Assembly: GCF_001638985.1 (NCBI RefSeq)
Contig: NW_017265138.1
Span: 1,614,376-1,678,375, forward strand
Origin: Phycomyces blakesleeanus NRRL 1555(-)
Taxonomy: Eukaryota; Mucoromycota; Mucoromycetes; Mucorales; Phycomycetaceae
Direction of reading: 5' to 3'
DNA: 64,000 nucleotides
In this document: positions 23,191-35,798 of the stretch, piece by piece
Layout of the letters: the number at the start of each line of letters is the position of its first letter
How positions within the stretch are numbered: the first letter of the stretch is position 1
Notes under the pieces: generated by a model
Seen by the model: the letters and a program-made list of their open reading frames with translations, nothing else
The model's database searches: none
Told to the model about the DNA's origin: nothing
Program-made: the position numbers and the translations under genes

Positions 23191-26100
23191 TTAAACTATG
23201 GGTGTCAGGGGTTGGAGAACGTCGAAGGAACCAGTACCACCTTCAACAACTCTACCAACAACCACACGAGATGATGGGTTGTCTAAGGTGTCAAAGTCAC
23301 CATGGAGTGTAGCCTCGGTCAAGAATTTACAGGTAGATTCGAAACTCATCTTGAGGAAAGGAGCAGTGTTGGAACCAATACCGATACGACTGAAAGGCTT
23401 GAATCCACCCTCAAAGGTCATGTAATCTGCGATGACAGTCAAGTGACGACGATCAACCTTAATACCGTACACACCGAACACACTGGCAACCTCCTTGATG
23501 ATCGAGTTTCTAGCGGCCTCAACACCATATGTGCGTAAAATGGCAGCAATGTCGTTGGTGTCGATCTCATTGATCTCAAACAAATCACTGTGAGCCCACA
23601 TGCCTCTCAGGTTTACACCCTCGGTTTGCAGACGCTTCTGGGTGTCGTTTTCGGTGGGGTTGGCATACTCGAAACAACGGTCGATACCCTTAATTTCGTG
23701 AACAATGACACGTCCACAGGCCTTCTCGACCAAGTTGACCATCAGGATCTTCTTGGTGTCGGCAGGGAAAGTCATGTCAATCTCACACCAAGCACCATTG
23801 ACATCATCAAAGGACCAGCGCTTGACGTAGGCAGATCTGGACAATGCAAGGTCCTCCAATTCCTCGTCATTGAATCTAGATCTGATGGGCTGTTGCTTTT
23901 GGGGCTTCTCGTCCTCTACATCGCCAGCCTTGGCTACTTCCTCCAATTCAGCTTCCTCATTTTCCAGAGCAGTCACGGTCTTCATGTCCTCCACATCTTC
24001 CTCATCAGGACCATCATATGTAGCCTGCTGCTTAGTCTTCTGGAGCATGCTTTGGTTGGTGGCATCGCCATCACCGTTGTCAGACTCATAGCCAGCGGTG
24101 GCATTAACACTGTCATCAGCATTAGAGTCTTCTCCCTTGTCGTGGACCATCTTGCTACCCTTGGAGATATCTTCCTTGACGGCCTTGCGGGCTCCCTTGA
24201 TATCTCTTCTAATCAACTCTTCCAAATCCTTCAAGAAAGTAGTAGCCAAGACTTCCTTAACACGGGATGCCTGGACACGGTACTCCTCGAGGTATTCCTG
24301 TTCACTGAAAAGGTTGAGGCGGATAGAGTACACCTTTGAGCGGCGGTAACCGTTTTCGGCTGACTTTGCAGAGGTTGCCTCAGTAACTGACACGTCGTCG
24401 ACGATCTGGGACAAGGTGAGCTTAGAAGCAATCTTGCGGAAAGAATCGGCCTGCTCAGCAGTAACATTGGGCTTCAGGGGCAGCAACATGGTAGGGGTCT
24501 TGAGAACCTTGGCGGCAGTCATAATAATTTCACGAAGACGTGGGATACCGAGAGTAACGTTAGCAGCACCATAACCAGCAAAATGGAAAGTGTTCAAAGT
24601 CATCTGAGTAGAAGGTTCACCGACAGACTGGGCAGCCAAGAGACCGACGGACTCACCAGCCTCAACCAAACTGTGAAGATACTTGAGCTGCATCAGAGCC
24701 TTAAACTTGTTCTTTGAAAGGTTAGCGTAACGCTGGTTGTTGGGAGAGATGGCGTCAGACTTGGAGAATGGCATCTTGTCGGGGTTCTTGTCAATGTAGT
24801 TCTTCATCTGGATAGCGAAACGCTCAGAGACCACACCAAGATGGCGACCGGGGTTGTAAACAGAAAGTGCGGGATCGTACTTGTTGGGCTTCTTCAGAGC
24901 CTTCTTGGCATACTCCTCACCTTCTCTGGTCTCAAGGGCATCAAGGGCAGCCTTGGGGTTGTACTTTTGAGACAAGGTCTCGAAGTTGTGTGCAGAGAAA
25001 CTGAACTGGTTCAGGTACTTGGCCTTGATGACATCAAGCGAATCTTCACCATAGTGGAACTGGAGAACAGAACCATCGGCATCACGAACGGTGTGATCAT
25101 AGTGAACACGGAGACCCTCAAGATGCTTAATCAAACAACGCTGGAGATAACCGGAACGGGAGGTCTTGACAGCTGTATCAATCAGACCTTCACGACCAGC
25201 CATACAATGGAAGTAGTACTCCTGGGGACGGATACCAGTCAAGAAACGGCCGGCAACGAAACCACCAGCACGGGCGCTAGTGTCATAAGGACGGAAAGAG
25301 GGGAGAGAGCGACCGGATACCATGAGAGGAACACGACGACCCTCGAGTTCCTGCTGACCCAACAAGCAAGAAATCTGAGTGACGTTGACGTTGGAACCCT
25401 TGGCACCAGAAATAGTCATCATTTGCATGTCATTGTCAGGGAACTTGCGGTAAAGACCATTGGGCAAACATGCCTCAGTAATAGAAGAGGTGAGCTTGTT
25501 AACCTTGGCTTTCATAGCATTATCAAGACCAGCCAACTTTCCATCATCGCGAGCAACTTCTTGCATACGCAACTTGAATTCTATAATAGAAAGAAAATAT
25601 TAATATAGCATTGATACCACATAAATACATATATATATCTACTACTTTTTATTTTTTTAAAAATAATTTATAACTTACCCTTGGCGAGCTTCTCCTTAGT
25701 GGCAGTCTTGGCAGTCTCTTCAAGACCCAAGTATTCAAGATGGGCTTCATATCCAATACCCTTGCCATTCTCCATAAAGTCGTGTCTCCACTTGTTACCT
25801 TCTTCGGTCAACAACAAATCGTCCATGCGGCAAGTGAAACCACGGAACTGGACGTACTTTGTGAACAGACGACCCAAGATACTGAGAAGTTTGCCTGCAG
25901 ATTCGGGACCGTAGAGCTCATAGACAGAGTGGACCAAACCAAAAGCGGTAGCACCAAACTGAGACTTATCGAGAATACCGGTCACCAAAGCACCATCCAC
26001 AACCAAAACAGTGGCCTCATCCAGAGCATCGGGACCCCAGAGTTTGCCGGGAACCTTGGCCTTGGAAGTCATGTTGAGCGAGGGCTTACCGACAGTCAAG

Positions 26101-28818
26101 TTGAGCAGGATGGTTGAGATGATCTGCTTACCGGTCCAGAGAGGGACAGGCTTGAACACGGCAGGAGGGACGGTCATGATGGTACCGTTGCCAGTGTTGT
26201 CATGTTCAGGACGCAAGGATCCGTACAGCAATTGGTGGTATTCTTCTTTGGTGAAGAAAGTTCCACGCGAAGTCATCCATACGCCACACACTACGTGATC
26301 CTGAATCAAACCACGAAGAGGGTCACCACTGGTGGGAACCAAGTACTGGTTGTCGGTGTTGGCAATGAACGAGGCTTCAGCACGGGCGACTTCGTTTTGA
26401 GGGAAATGGATGTTCATCTCATCACCATCGAAATCGGCGTTGTAAGTGTTACAGTTGGCGTAGTGCATACGAATGGTCTTTTCTCCGGGGAGAACACGAG
26501 CCTTGTGGGCCATGATGGATGGCTTGTGGAGTGTAGGTTGACGGTTGAGCAAAACCATGTCACCATTGCGCAAATGACGGAAGACCTTTTTGTTGATAGT
26601 CTGTGTACGGGTGGGGTATGGGTTAGATCCAGACTGGGCAGTGTGAGAGCTTTGGGGAGCCAAGAGCGAGTTGGCCAAGGCAATACGAGATTCGATGCTG
26701 AGGTTAGCAAGCACATCAATAGACTGATCTTCGTGCTGGACGTGTGTAGCACCGGGCCACTTGTTGGGACCGTTGATAACAGCTTGGCGCATTTCCTTGA
26801 TGTTGTGGGGGGTGACAGGCTCGGGGTAGGTGAGCTTCTTGGCGAACACGGGAGGAATACCAATTTCGGATGTCTCGATGTTGGGATCGGGTGAAATAAC
26901 CGAACGAGCAGCGTAGTTGACACGCTTACCCATCATATGCTTACGGAACAAACCTTCCTTCTTTTCCAAAGCCTGACGAATACCAGGATGGTGGGTTTTG
27001 CCCTGGGGAAGCATAGCGGGATTCTTTGTCGAATCCAAGAACGAGTTTACGGCATGCTGTAAAGTGATGATGGAGGTGACGAAACGGGTCTGCAGGCGCT
27101 GAACCTTGGCCTTGTCAACCTCATCTTCTTTTTGGGCTTCCTGAAGACTATCAGAGCTGTCACGCACTTCGTGACTTCCCTTGAGAATGTCACCCAACAA
27201 TTCGTTCTGGGGAGATTCGAACACTTTGTCGCCCATAACCGAAGGAGGGCGGAAACGAGTGGGTGCAACAGCAAGAAGTTCGATAAAGAACATGTGGTAG
27301 GTGGCACGTCTGATCTGGGAGGGGACGCTGGGGTTGCGTGCACCGTACAAGAGAGTAGTAATGTCGCCTTCGTTGACAAACAGAGACTTAATTTGGTCGC
27401 GAACCTCGTAGGGTGTAAGATAACGCTGGGTGACGGGAGTACTGCCTTTCTCGTGTTCCTCGAGTCTTCTGTTCATCTGCTGCTGATCCTTTTTGGTAAG
27501 AGGCATCTGGAAGAGCTTGGCGGCACCGTCGCGGCGAATTGGGGGTGAGATCTTAGCACAGTTTCCGCAACGCTTGGCAGCCAAACACTGCTTCATAAAT
27601 TCGAGCATCACACGCTTACGCATATCATTGATTACGGTAACCTTGTAATCCTTGCTAGCAAACTTACGGGCTTCCTTATCCTCTAAGCTCTTCTTGACAA
27701 AGGCATCTAAAATAATAAGGATAAAAACAAATAATAATTTTTGTTGATTTTGTTAATATCTGAATCTAGAAATTACTAAAGAACACAGATACAAATACAC
27801 ATGGACACACTCAAAGAATAACTTTTCTAATTTATATATATGTGTATGTGTATGTGTAGGCAGACCAGAGATTTTGATCTTACCAATTTGTGCTTCGTAC
27901 TCCTCTACACTGGTTGCAATGTCTGCGTCTTCTTCCATTCTATCTTCCATTGTCTCATCTTCACCGTCGGCTTCTCCCTTGGAACCCTTGGGGGCGGAGC
28001 GGAAGTAGAGATCTTCAAGTGCCTGTGCCTCACGGATCAAACCGTGCTGCAACAATGTCAATTTTGAAACAACCTTCTTCATCTATTATCATCATTGTTG
28101 TTTGAAATGAGAACAAGAAAAAATGGTTAAATACAACACAATTCAATTCAATATGTTATCATTAGTATTGCTATTATTTGGTTATCTATTTATCAATTGA
28201 TCAATTGATCAATTGATTAAATTCAACTAGTTTTATTCTAGCCAACCAACCTGTGTTCTGTTCATACGGAAGAAATTACAGTACGAACACTTTGCACGCA
28301 AGACAGCATAAAGGTTATCGAAGAACATGGGGTTGTATGCAGGAATGGGAAGCTCAATGTGACCAAAGTGACCAGGACATTTGAAATGATCCTGAGAACA
28401 AGTGGTGCAGCTAAATTAATGATCAAGGAACTTATTAGACATTTGTTCAATGATGTACACACAATTGTGCATGTATAATTATATAGATATATATAGTTGT
28501 CTTTCTCTTCGTAGGTGTACGCTTGTACGTGTGCGTGTGCGTATCTTTTTTGGTTTCGGGTTTTTCGATTTTCTCTTTCTTTTATTCTTTTTTTAAAAAA
28601 AATGTTCTAAATTTGAAGTCAAAAGACACCTACAGTTGGTTCTTCTGGTAAGGACCGAGAGCAGAGTCATAAAGACCACCTTTGGTAGGATGTCCCAAAG
28701 TGTCAAAAAGAGTTGGGTTGACGATTTGCTTCACAGAGATTTTGCGGACCTCATGTGGCTCGTAGAACGAGAACGCAACAGAGGCGATCTCTGTGCCAAT
28801 TGGACAGGAGATGTTCAT
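23191..28818 (-). CDS. RPA190: RNA polymerase I largest subunit (A190)
   Basis: Catalytic subunit that makes the large rRNA precursor in the nucleolus. Five exons (28634-28818, 28251-28410, 27884-28082, 25679-27706, 23191-25580) give 1653 residues, close to yeast Rpa190. Exon 2 starts the zinc clamp (CTTCSQDHFKCPGHFGHIEL, then CSYC), completed by CGNC early in exon 4. The active-site loop is intact: YNADFDGDEMNIHFPQNE binds the catalytic Mg. The bridge-helix/trigger region SVGEPSTQMTLNTFHFAGYG and the Pol I-typical ANVTLGIPRLREI are present. An acidic, poorly conserved loop (GYESDNGDGDATNQ to DEEDVEDMK) sits in the Pol I jaw region as usual. GC content and codon use are higher than in neighbours. 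Many antisense ORFs over 23.2-27.6 kb are shadows. Confidence 0.97.
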
Positions 28819-29113
28819 GGTGGTGAATCCTTTGAACCAAAATGCACAGTCGTGAGCAAGGCAAACTTTGAACTCAAAAAAAAGGGTGAATTAAAAAATG
28901 AGACAAGCAGTCAATAGGCCGAAAAAGCCACAGCTTTTTTTTTTTTTGCAAAAGTAGAATTTCATTATATTTAATAGTCCGATAGCAGAAAAAGAAAATG
29001 CAGCAAGATTCTGGTGTGTGTGTGTGGGAAAAAGAAAGGGTAAAAAAGGGGATTGCTAGGTTTTTTTGAGTCAACCGGGAAGGAATAACATTAACATTAA
29101 CAAATTTATATGC
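28819..29113. other. RPA190 upstream spacer
   Basis: About 295 bp between RPA190 and the small minus-strand gene upstream of it. It contains poly-A/T tracts and a short GT run, and should hold the RPA190 promoter. No coding signal. Confidence 0.4.
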
Positions 29114-29621
29114 CTAGTTAAATCCCATATTGTTATGAGTCATCGAGGACTGGGTGGGAGGTTGGTAGCCGGGTCTCAAGTTTCTAGGAGCATTTGTGCT
29201 GCCTGGAACACCTCTTCCATTGTTAGAGAAGTTATCTACAAGAGTAGTCTCTGAGGTCTCTGTGGAATTGTCCGAGGGAGGGCCGCCTTGAGATTGTGGT
29301 CCCTTGTGGCATAAAATGATTAAGAGAATTATATATACATTATGTTTTTATGTATGTAGATTATTATTATTTTGGTTCAGGTAAAGTTTACTACTTGTGA
29401 ATTTTATGTACCCTATGTTTTTTGTTTTTTTAATATTCTGGCTTACTTACATAGTTGTATCGAGGTCCACTTCCGGGTCCAGGAGCCTATCATAAAAAAT
29501 GAATAATGATTGTATATTCAGATCACTCGAAATTTTTATGTATGTATGTATGTATTTATTTATTTATTTATTTTCGTCTTACAAAGACTTGAGGAGCTGG
29601 TTGTTCTGGGTAATGGCACAT
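29114..29621 (-). CDS. Small Pro/Gly/Asn-rich protein, unknown function
   Basis: A three-exon model (29583-29621, 29451-29486, 29114-29302) with GT-AG introns keeps one frame for 87 residues: MCHYPEQPAPQVF, APGPGSGPRYNY, then GPQSQGGPPSDNS and a tail ending THNNMGFN. All three exons are exact multiples of three and the residues are biased to Pro, Gly, Ser and Asn, unlike the random AT-rich flanks. No domain, membrane segment or signal peptide is visible. The ATG at 29621 is the first in frame; extra 5' exons cannot be excluded. Plus-strand ORF 29066-29254 is its antisense shadow. Confidence 0.5.
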
Positions 29622-30538
29622 ATTTTCTGTTAATAATAAAAAAAGAAAGTAGGAAGCTTTTACACTGTGGAACATACCTACTATATATATGTTACATTTT
29701 TGGTATATTTATCAGAATTGTACCTTGTGAAGAACATAAATCAATTCATGCTTATAATACTTTTTTTTTAAAAAAAAATGAAAAGAAAAGGCCCTATATT
29801 TTGAAAGCTATTCTACTCTTTATCTTAATACATCAAAGATAGAATAAAATAAGACAGCCAAGTGATCTCTTTAATTATTGATATAACCGGATAATCCTCG
29901 TCCGGATTACGGCTATTGTATTAAGACTAATATTACTATTACTATTCTTTTTTATTTTAAAGAAGATAAGACTAAATAACTATAGTTGGAAAAAGGTTGG
30001 GTAAAAAGGTAACTTACTACATGTAGAATGAGCACAAGCAAATTAAGCGTTCCTTTTTTTCCCTTTGAAAAGAAACAAAAAAAAAAGTTCAAAACACTAT
30101 TGAATAATACTCATCACAAAGACGTAAAACTGATACATGTATAGATATACACTCACATACACACACTCAAGTATCGAGTAAATTCATCATCATTATCAGT
30201 ATCAGTATCATTATCAGTATCATTATTGTATACAGCAATTCAATCAATTGATTCCTGCATAATCAATTTAACAGCAAGACGAGCCTAGGATAGATTTCTT
30301 AGATAGTGCTTATTTTATTTATATATAACACATTTTCTTTTGATTGTCGGAAACATGATGTTGGTATGAGGTCATCCAAAAAAGGGAAGAAAAAGGGAAA
30401 GATAAATTACATATAAAATATAGGTTTGCTCTTCTTTTTTTTGTTCTTTTCTATTATTATTATCATTACCCTGTGTTGGACTCATACTCTGTCCACACCT
30501 TTATTCCTCTTCTTCTTGCTTTAATTTAACTTATTGCT
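29622..30538. other. Divergent promoter region
   Basis: About 0.9 kb between the small minus-strand gene and the phosphate carrier. It holds short repeats of TCATTATCAG near 30190-30225 and pyrimidine runs close to the carrier start. No ORF with protein-like pattern. Confidence 0.45.
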
Positions 30539-31712
30539 ATGGCAGCCCAAAACTTTATCGTACCTTCAATTAAAGAAGCACCATCAGCAGGTGGTTCCAA
30601 GATTGAACTCTACAGTCCAAAATTCTTTTTAGCCTGTACTGTCGGTGGTGTTCTTGCATGCGGGTAAACTTAGAAAACAACAAAGCAACACAACCACAAG
30701 CATTTTTTTTATTGATCAAGATTCAAAAAAATTATAATTGTATTAGACCAACACATTCACTCGTGACTCCTTTGGATCTCGTCAAGTGTCGTTCTCAAGT
30801 GAGACCTGATATCTACAAAGGTGTTCTGGATGGCTGGCGAACCATCTTTAAAGCAGAAGGTCTGCGAGGTATCTTCACTGGTTTCGGCCCAACCGCGATA
30901 GGTTATTCTTTGCAAGGAGCTGGTAAATACGGTCTTTATGAGGTTTTCAAGTATCGTTACGGTATATTGGTTGGCGACGAGAATGCACACAAGTACAGAT
31001 CACTTGTCTACGTTACCGCGTCCGCCTCTGCAGAGTTTTTTGCCGACGTGCTCCTTTGTCCTTGGGAAGCATTAAAAGTCAAGATGCAGACCTCGGTCCC
31101 GCCTTTTGCCAGAACAACCCGAGAGGGATTTGCAAAGGTCATGAAGACAGATGGCTTGGCCGGATTCTACCGTGGTCTAGGTCCACTCTGGGCTCGTCAG
31201 GTGCCTTATACTATGGTCAAATTCGCATCTTTTGAAACGACAGTCGAATTGATATACAGCACATTACTTTCAAAGCCAAAATCAGAGTACAACAAGTTTC
31301 AACAGGTAAAAGAAAGGGGGACATAGAACGAGATATGGAAATGACTGGTTGTAATCAACCTTCAAGATAAATGGGTAATTTGATACTGAATATTGATTTT
31401 GTTCATTCCTTATAGTTGGGTGTTAGTTTTAGTGGTGGTTATATTGCTGGTGTATTCTGTGCAATCGTTTCCCATCCGGCCGATGTGATGGTGTCTAAGC
31501 TAAACAATCTACCAAAGTCAGAAGCTGGTCATAAGCAGGCTGGAGTAATGGATATAGCAAAGGAACTTGGTTTCAAGGGAGTCTGGCGTGGTCTTGGAAC
31601 TCGTATTGTAATGATTGGTACTCTCACTGCCCTCCAATGGCTTGTTTATGATACATTCAAGGTTTATGTTGGGCTTCCTACTTCTGGATCAACAGATGAA
31701 GAGAAAAAATAG
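30539..31712 (+). CDS. MIR1: Mitochondrial phosphate carrier
   Basis: Inner-membrane carrier that brings phosphate into the matrix with protons (or by exchange for hydroxide) for ATP synthesis. Three exons (30539-30663, 30747-31305, 31416-31712) give 326 residues, a normal carrier length. The three tandem repeats each show the carrier signature: [24 protein letters not shown] and [12 protein letters not shown], the last typical of phosphate carriers. Repeat ends include [20 protein letters not shown] and [20 protein letters not shown], also characteristic of this subfamily. Both introns are GT-AG and phase-consistent. The start at 30539 gives a short polar N terminus with no long presequence. 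Paralogues (Mir1 versus Pic2 type) cannot be separated here. Confidence 0.93.
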
Positions 31713-33015
31713 TTTTATTTTTTATGTTATTATTATTATTTCCGTTACTGCCACTGCCACTGCCACTACTTATCTTTATTACTTTTTACTTCCGTTAATA
31801 CATTTATATATATACATGAGATGCAAAATTACTATTTTATTTTATTTATTTTTGTTTTTGTTTTTGTTTTTGTTTTGTATGATTTGCATTTTATTGAATT
31901 GCCCAAGTCGGGATGGAATTCCTAAAAAGGAGGAGTAAATCCCTAGGAAGATATTGAGAAACACATGTAGATACTGAAAAAAGATTAATAAACACATGCA
32001 CATCTGTACGGAAGAAGGATAAAAAGAAATTTTAAGCCACAGTTGAATAGGCATAGAAAATACAAAAGTTGGTAAGTAGAAAATATCCAGAGCGTATACT
32101 AGAGTGTAAAATAAAGAGTATATAGTATATATAGGTACGTATGTTGAGAAAACGAAAAGAGGATGAAGTAATTGTCGATGAGGTGTAACGATTGAACTAA
32201 ATGCTGCAGGATTTGCGGTCGGTGCGTAACACATAAAAGATATGAATGTTTGCTGAATTTTTCACTATTTATGTGTAACATATGGCCTCTAATATTTACA
32301 AATAGCTGAAAAGCACTGAAGAGTTTGATCAGAATTGCTATATACCGTTTTTACTGTAAAAGAGAAAAGAAATAAACCAAGACAAATGTAGTATTATTAT
32401 ATTTTTCTCCACTTTATGTAAGATTTATGTATTATCCTCTAATAAATGAGATTTTAGCAACTGGCTCAGACAGAAAAGAAAATAATAATGATCCGGATAC
32501 GTTTAGCAAATCAACTTGATTTTTGTTTGTCCCTACCGATTTATTCGAGGTACGTTTTGTAGTGACAAGACGTATTCAAAGTTACAATTATTATTATTTT
32601 TCGCTTTTAGATTAATCTTATATCCATAATATTTATAAATATAATACTCTCGATCAAGTTTACCATGACAAAGTTAGACTTCTGTAATTTTGGTGAAGAT
32701 ATCTACTCAAACAGATTGATTTTATTCTTCTATTTTATTTATATACTTACCTGCTGGGTTTTACATTTTCAGATTAATTACAGTCAATAATATATACATT
32801 AAAATACCGCTACAACGAGAAGCAAACATTAAATGCAGTTGAAACCCCCTATTAGCATTAAACTTTGAGAATATTAAAATTTTTAGAAAAATGCCTATAA
32901 ATAGGGATACTCAGTCGAGTTGCAGGAAAAATTTAAATTCAGAAAAAAATTTTATTGGGTTAAAGTTGTAATAGCGATAAGGAAATTTTGTTGGCCCTTT
33001 TGGACGTACAAGTTT

Positions 33016-33723
33016 CGGGGGTACTCAACCAGGTTATTCGAACAAAATCTTATGTGAATTTTAGCCAATGATATTATTTTGTAGTTGAGGACACCAAAAG
33101 ACAAAAATACAAAATTCGTACAAAATTCATAGATTTTTAAAGCATTTATAGAATAAGCTTTTGGACATTCTTATTTCTTCTTTGAGCCCATATGCACCTA
33201 GGTTCTCGAAGAAACCGAGTATTTTTTCCTTTGGCTCAAGACCTGGCAATACATTGTCAACCTTGTGTATGTATCTATTGGCTTGAAGGATATGTTCAAG
33301 CTTCTTCACGGAAGCTATCTGCTCAAAATCTACATTAAATTCCTCTTCAATGACTTCTAGAATAGCTTTGATAAGCTCGTATGTACTTGCTGATCAATAC
33401 TCTATCAGTGTTTTTTTTTCTTCACGATAAATTCACTGATTTTATGCTATTTCTTTAAGGCATCAATTGTTTGTTGCCTTGTACTTTATTTTGGCATGTA
33501 ATATGGAGAGAAAGAAGTGTTATATTAATCTATTAAGAAGAAAAATAAAAACAGTAGCATGTCGCATATAAAAAAGTAACAATTCAGCCGGTCAGAGAGC
33601 CAGAGCCGTACGTTTTTTTTGGTCAAGTTTGTTCGAGATTTGGTCGTCGCTATTACAATTTTAGTCCAATAATATTGTTTTCTGAATGTAAAGATTGCTT
33701 GAACAACTTGACTGAGTGCCCCC
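33016..33723. mobile_element. Decayed ~0.7-kb element with GGGGGTACTCAACC-type terminal inverted repeats
   Basis: Left end 33016-33030 (CGGGGGTACTCAACC) and right end 33712-33723 (CTGAGTGCCCCC) are inverted. Both are followed inward by matching motifs: a TTCGAACAA-type segment and a CCAATAATATT-type segment (seen on the opposite strand as AATGATATTATTTTG at the left). Related ends occur at 44808 and 58188-58315. The interior carries a minus-strand relic ORF. Target duplications are not clear. Confidence 0.5.
33127..33393 (-). pseudogene. Relic ORF inside the terminal-repeat element
   Basis: An 88-codon open stretch (ATG at 33309, open to 33393) reads STYELIKAILEVIEEEFNVD, then LEHILQANRYIHKVDNVLPG and GFFENLGAYGLKEEIRMSKS, ending FYKCFKNL. 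It looks translated (helical, charged, Leu/Ile/Glu-patterned) but lacks a known domain. It may be a fragment of the element's own protein or a captured host exon. Confidence 0.35.
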
Positions 33724-35454
33724 TCAGAGAATCAAAAAAAATTTAAAGAGAAAAGTAGCTGAGTCCCCCTTTTTTTAATTTTTTTTTAAAATTTATCTTT
33801 TTGCGGCTAGAGTGTGTGTCGAATTTTAGAATTATGCCTTACATTATTACTCATCAAAAGCCTATTTTGTTTAGTTTTATAATCCTCACAGAGTACAACT
33901 TTTAAAGTGTAAAAAGAAAGACAGAAAAAGAATGCCCTAGATAACAAAAAAAAATACACTATTTCCTATTTGTATATGTATATATTTTTAGAATCATTCC
34001 AAGTCTAAAAGGGTTCGCAGGTAATATACATATATTTGTGAGTTATTCGAAGCCTAGCACACGTATTCATTTAGTCAACCCATTGAGGACTGGAATAAAA
34101 TTGCGACAAAAATAAAAGAAAGAAAACCTCTTAAATATACGAAGGAAAGGCTAAGAAGAAAGAGAGGTGCTTAAACAAATTCTATGTAAGAATTCAAATT
34201 CGGCAATTAGCTAATTATATTATTTCTTGGTTGAATGCACCAAAAATGCAAGTATAAATTTAGTAGATTATATATATATAGCATTAATGTACTAACATCT
34301 TAAGTCATATAATAAATGTAAATGATGAATAATGAATAAGAACCTGTAAAATTTTACAAACAGAACTTTGTTTAGGAAAAGATTATTATTTGCATATAAC
34401 ATAAGAAACTAGATCTCAAAGCGACGTATGTTTTTATACGTGAAATTTCTAGTATAATCTGGTTGAGTTCCCCTATTGAACCCTGCAAATTATATCCCTG
34501 TGATGTGGTAAGAATCAAATATACTTGATTTTGATTACTGCCTATAGTGTTGGTGAGACCCGTTTTATTTTTCTTTGCTGCATTAATGTATTATTTTTTC
34601 CTACTTTCTAGACCCTCATAGATTTTGGGTGCCAGTACCGTTGTCATCCCAACGTGACAGGAGGGATGTTGCTGTTTAGTTGAGAGCAGTAATAGTAATA
34701 TGCTTTGTATATTATTAAAAATGAAATTCAAGAAAAAGACAGCCTTTTATTTACTTTTTTAACCTGGAATATAACCCTTGGAGTATAGTGTTTGTTACAA
34801 CATAGTCCTATGATTATTATGTAATACTACGTATATTTTGTCGTTTTACAATATTCCTCATTGTGGAACCTATTTCGCTACCAGTATAGCGGTTTTTGTT
34901 TTATTCATTCCTTCACTGAAAAAGTTGTACTCGGTGAATACCATAAATGAGCTGTAGTCCTTTGTACACCCTTACCCACCTAAAAAATAAAATTAAGGTT
35001 TCCCTTCTTTCTTTTGTATATATTTATATTGTTTTTTTTTTTTATTTAAGTCTTGGTACATAAATTTTTGCTTTAATTTTTAATTATCGTGTGGGAAATC
35101 ATTAGTGACAAAAATATATGCTAAGAAAATTTTCAAGCAAAAAACCAAATAATAGCTGTATATTTATCTTTGAAAACGCCCAAATATCTATATCATATAC
35201 ACTAGGATTGATAAAGACCACCCTGACAAATCAGTGTCCCCTCCATCTCCTCATTTAGGACAGAGTTTATCCAATTTATACGAGTCCAAACTTCCATATA
35301 CCCACTACTACCCCGCACACACACACGCGCACTCCCGGTTTACATATAGATGTATATATAAAAACAAAACTATACATGTGATTCTATAATTTTTTATATT
35401 CTTCTTTTCTTATTTCTAAAGAGGCTTATTATGAGAGCATTACTGATATACATT

Positions 35455-35485
<31 letters not shown>

Positions 35486-35798
35486 GTATTTGTATGAGTG
35501 TGTGTGTGTGTGTGTGTGTGTGTGTATTTACATAATTTGATTAAAAAATTTACGCAGTCAGCCAAGAATAAGAATAAAAGGGGTAAGATTTCATAATCTA
35601 AAAATAAAAATAAAATAAAAAATAAGATAAAATCAAAAATAAAAACAAAAATAAAAATTCAATCATTCACTCATATTTTTATCTTCTTTTATATACATAT
35701 CTTGAGATCTTTTCTAAAAGAAGTATTTATCTATCTATTTATTCAAAAAAAAATCACTGTTCCTTTCACTCAATCGCATACACACAAAAGAAGAAGAA

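Larger units (their letters stand above)
31713..35798. other. 4-kb gene-poor region with decayed repeats
   Basis: Outside the terminal-repeat element at 33016-33723 the region is AT-rich noncoding. It contains partial copies of the same terminal motif near 32903 (GGGATACTCAGTCGAG), 33758 (GCTGAGTCCCCC) and 34461 (GGTTGAGTTCCCC), an (AT)n run at 35457-35476, a GT run at 35499-35525, and AAAAT runs before the F-box gene. No intact gene was found. Confidence 0.5.

Noticed and set aside
23198..27548. Many plus-strand ORFs of 75-255 codons
   Set aside because: Antisense shadows of RPA190, whose frame, motifs and splice sites are unambiguous.
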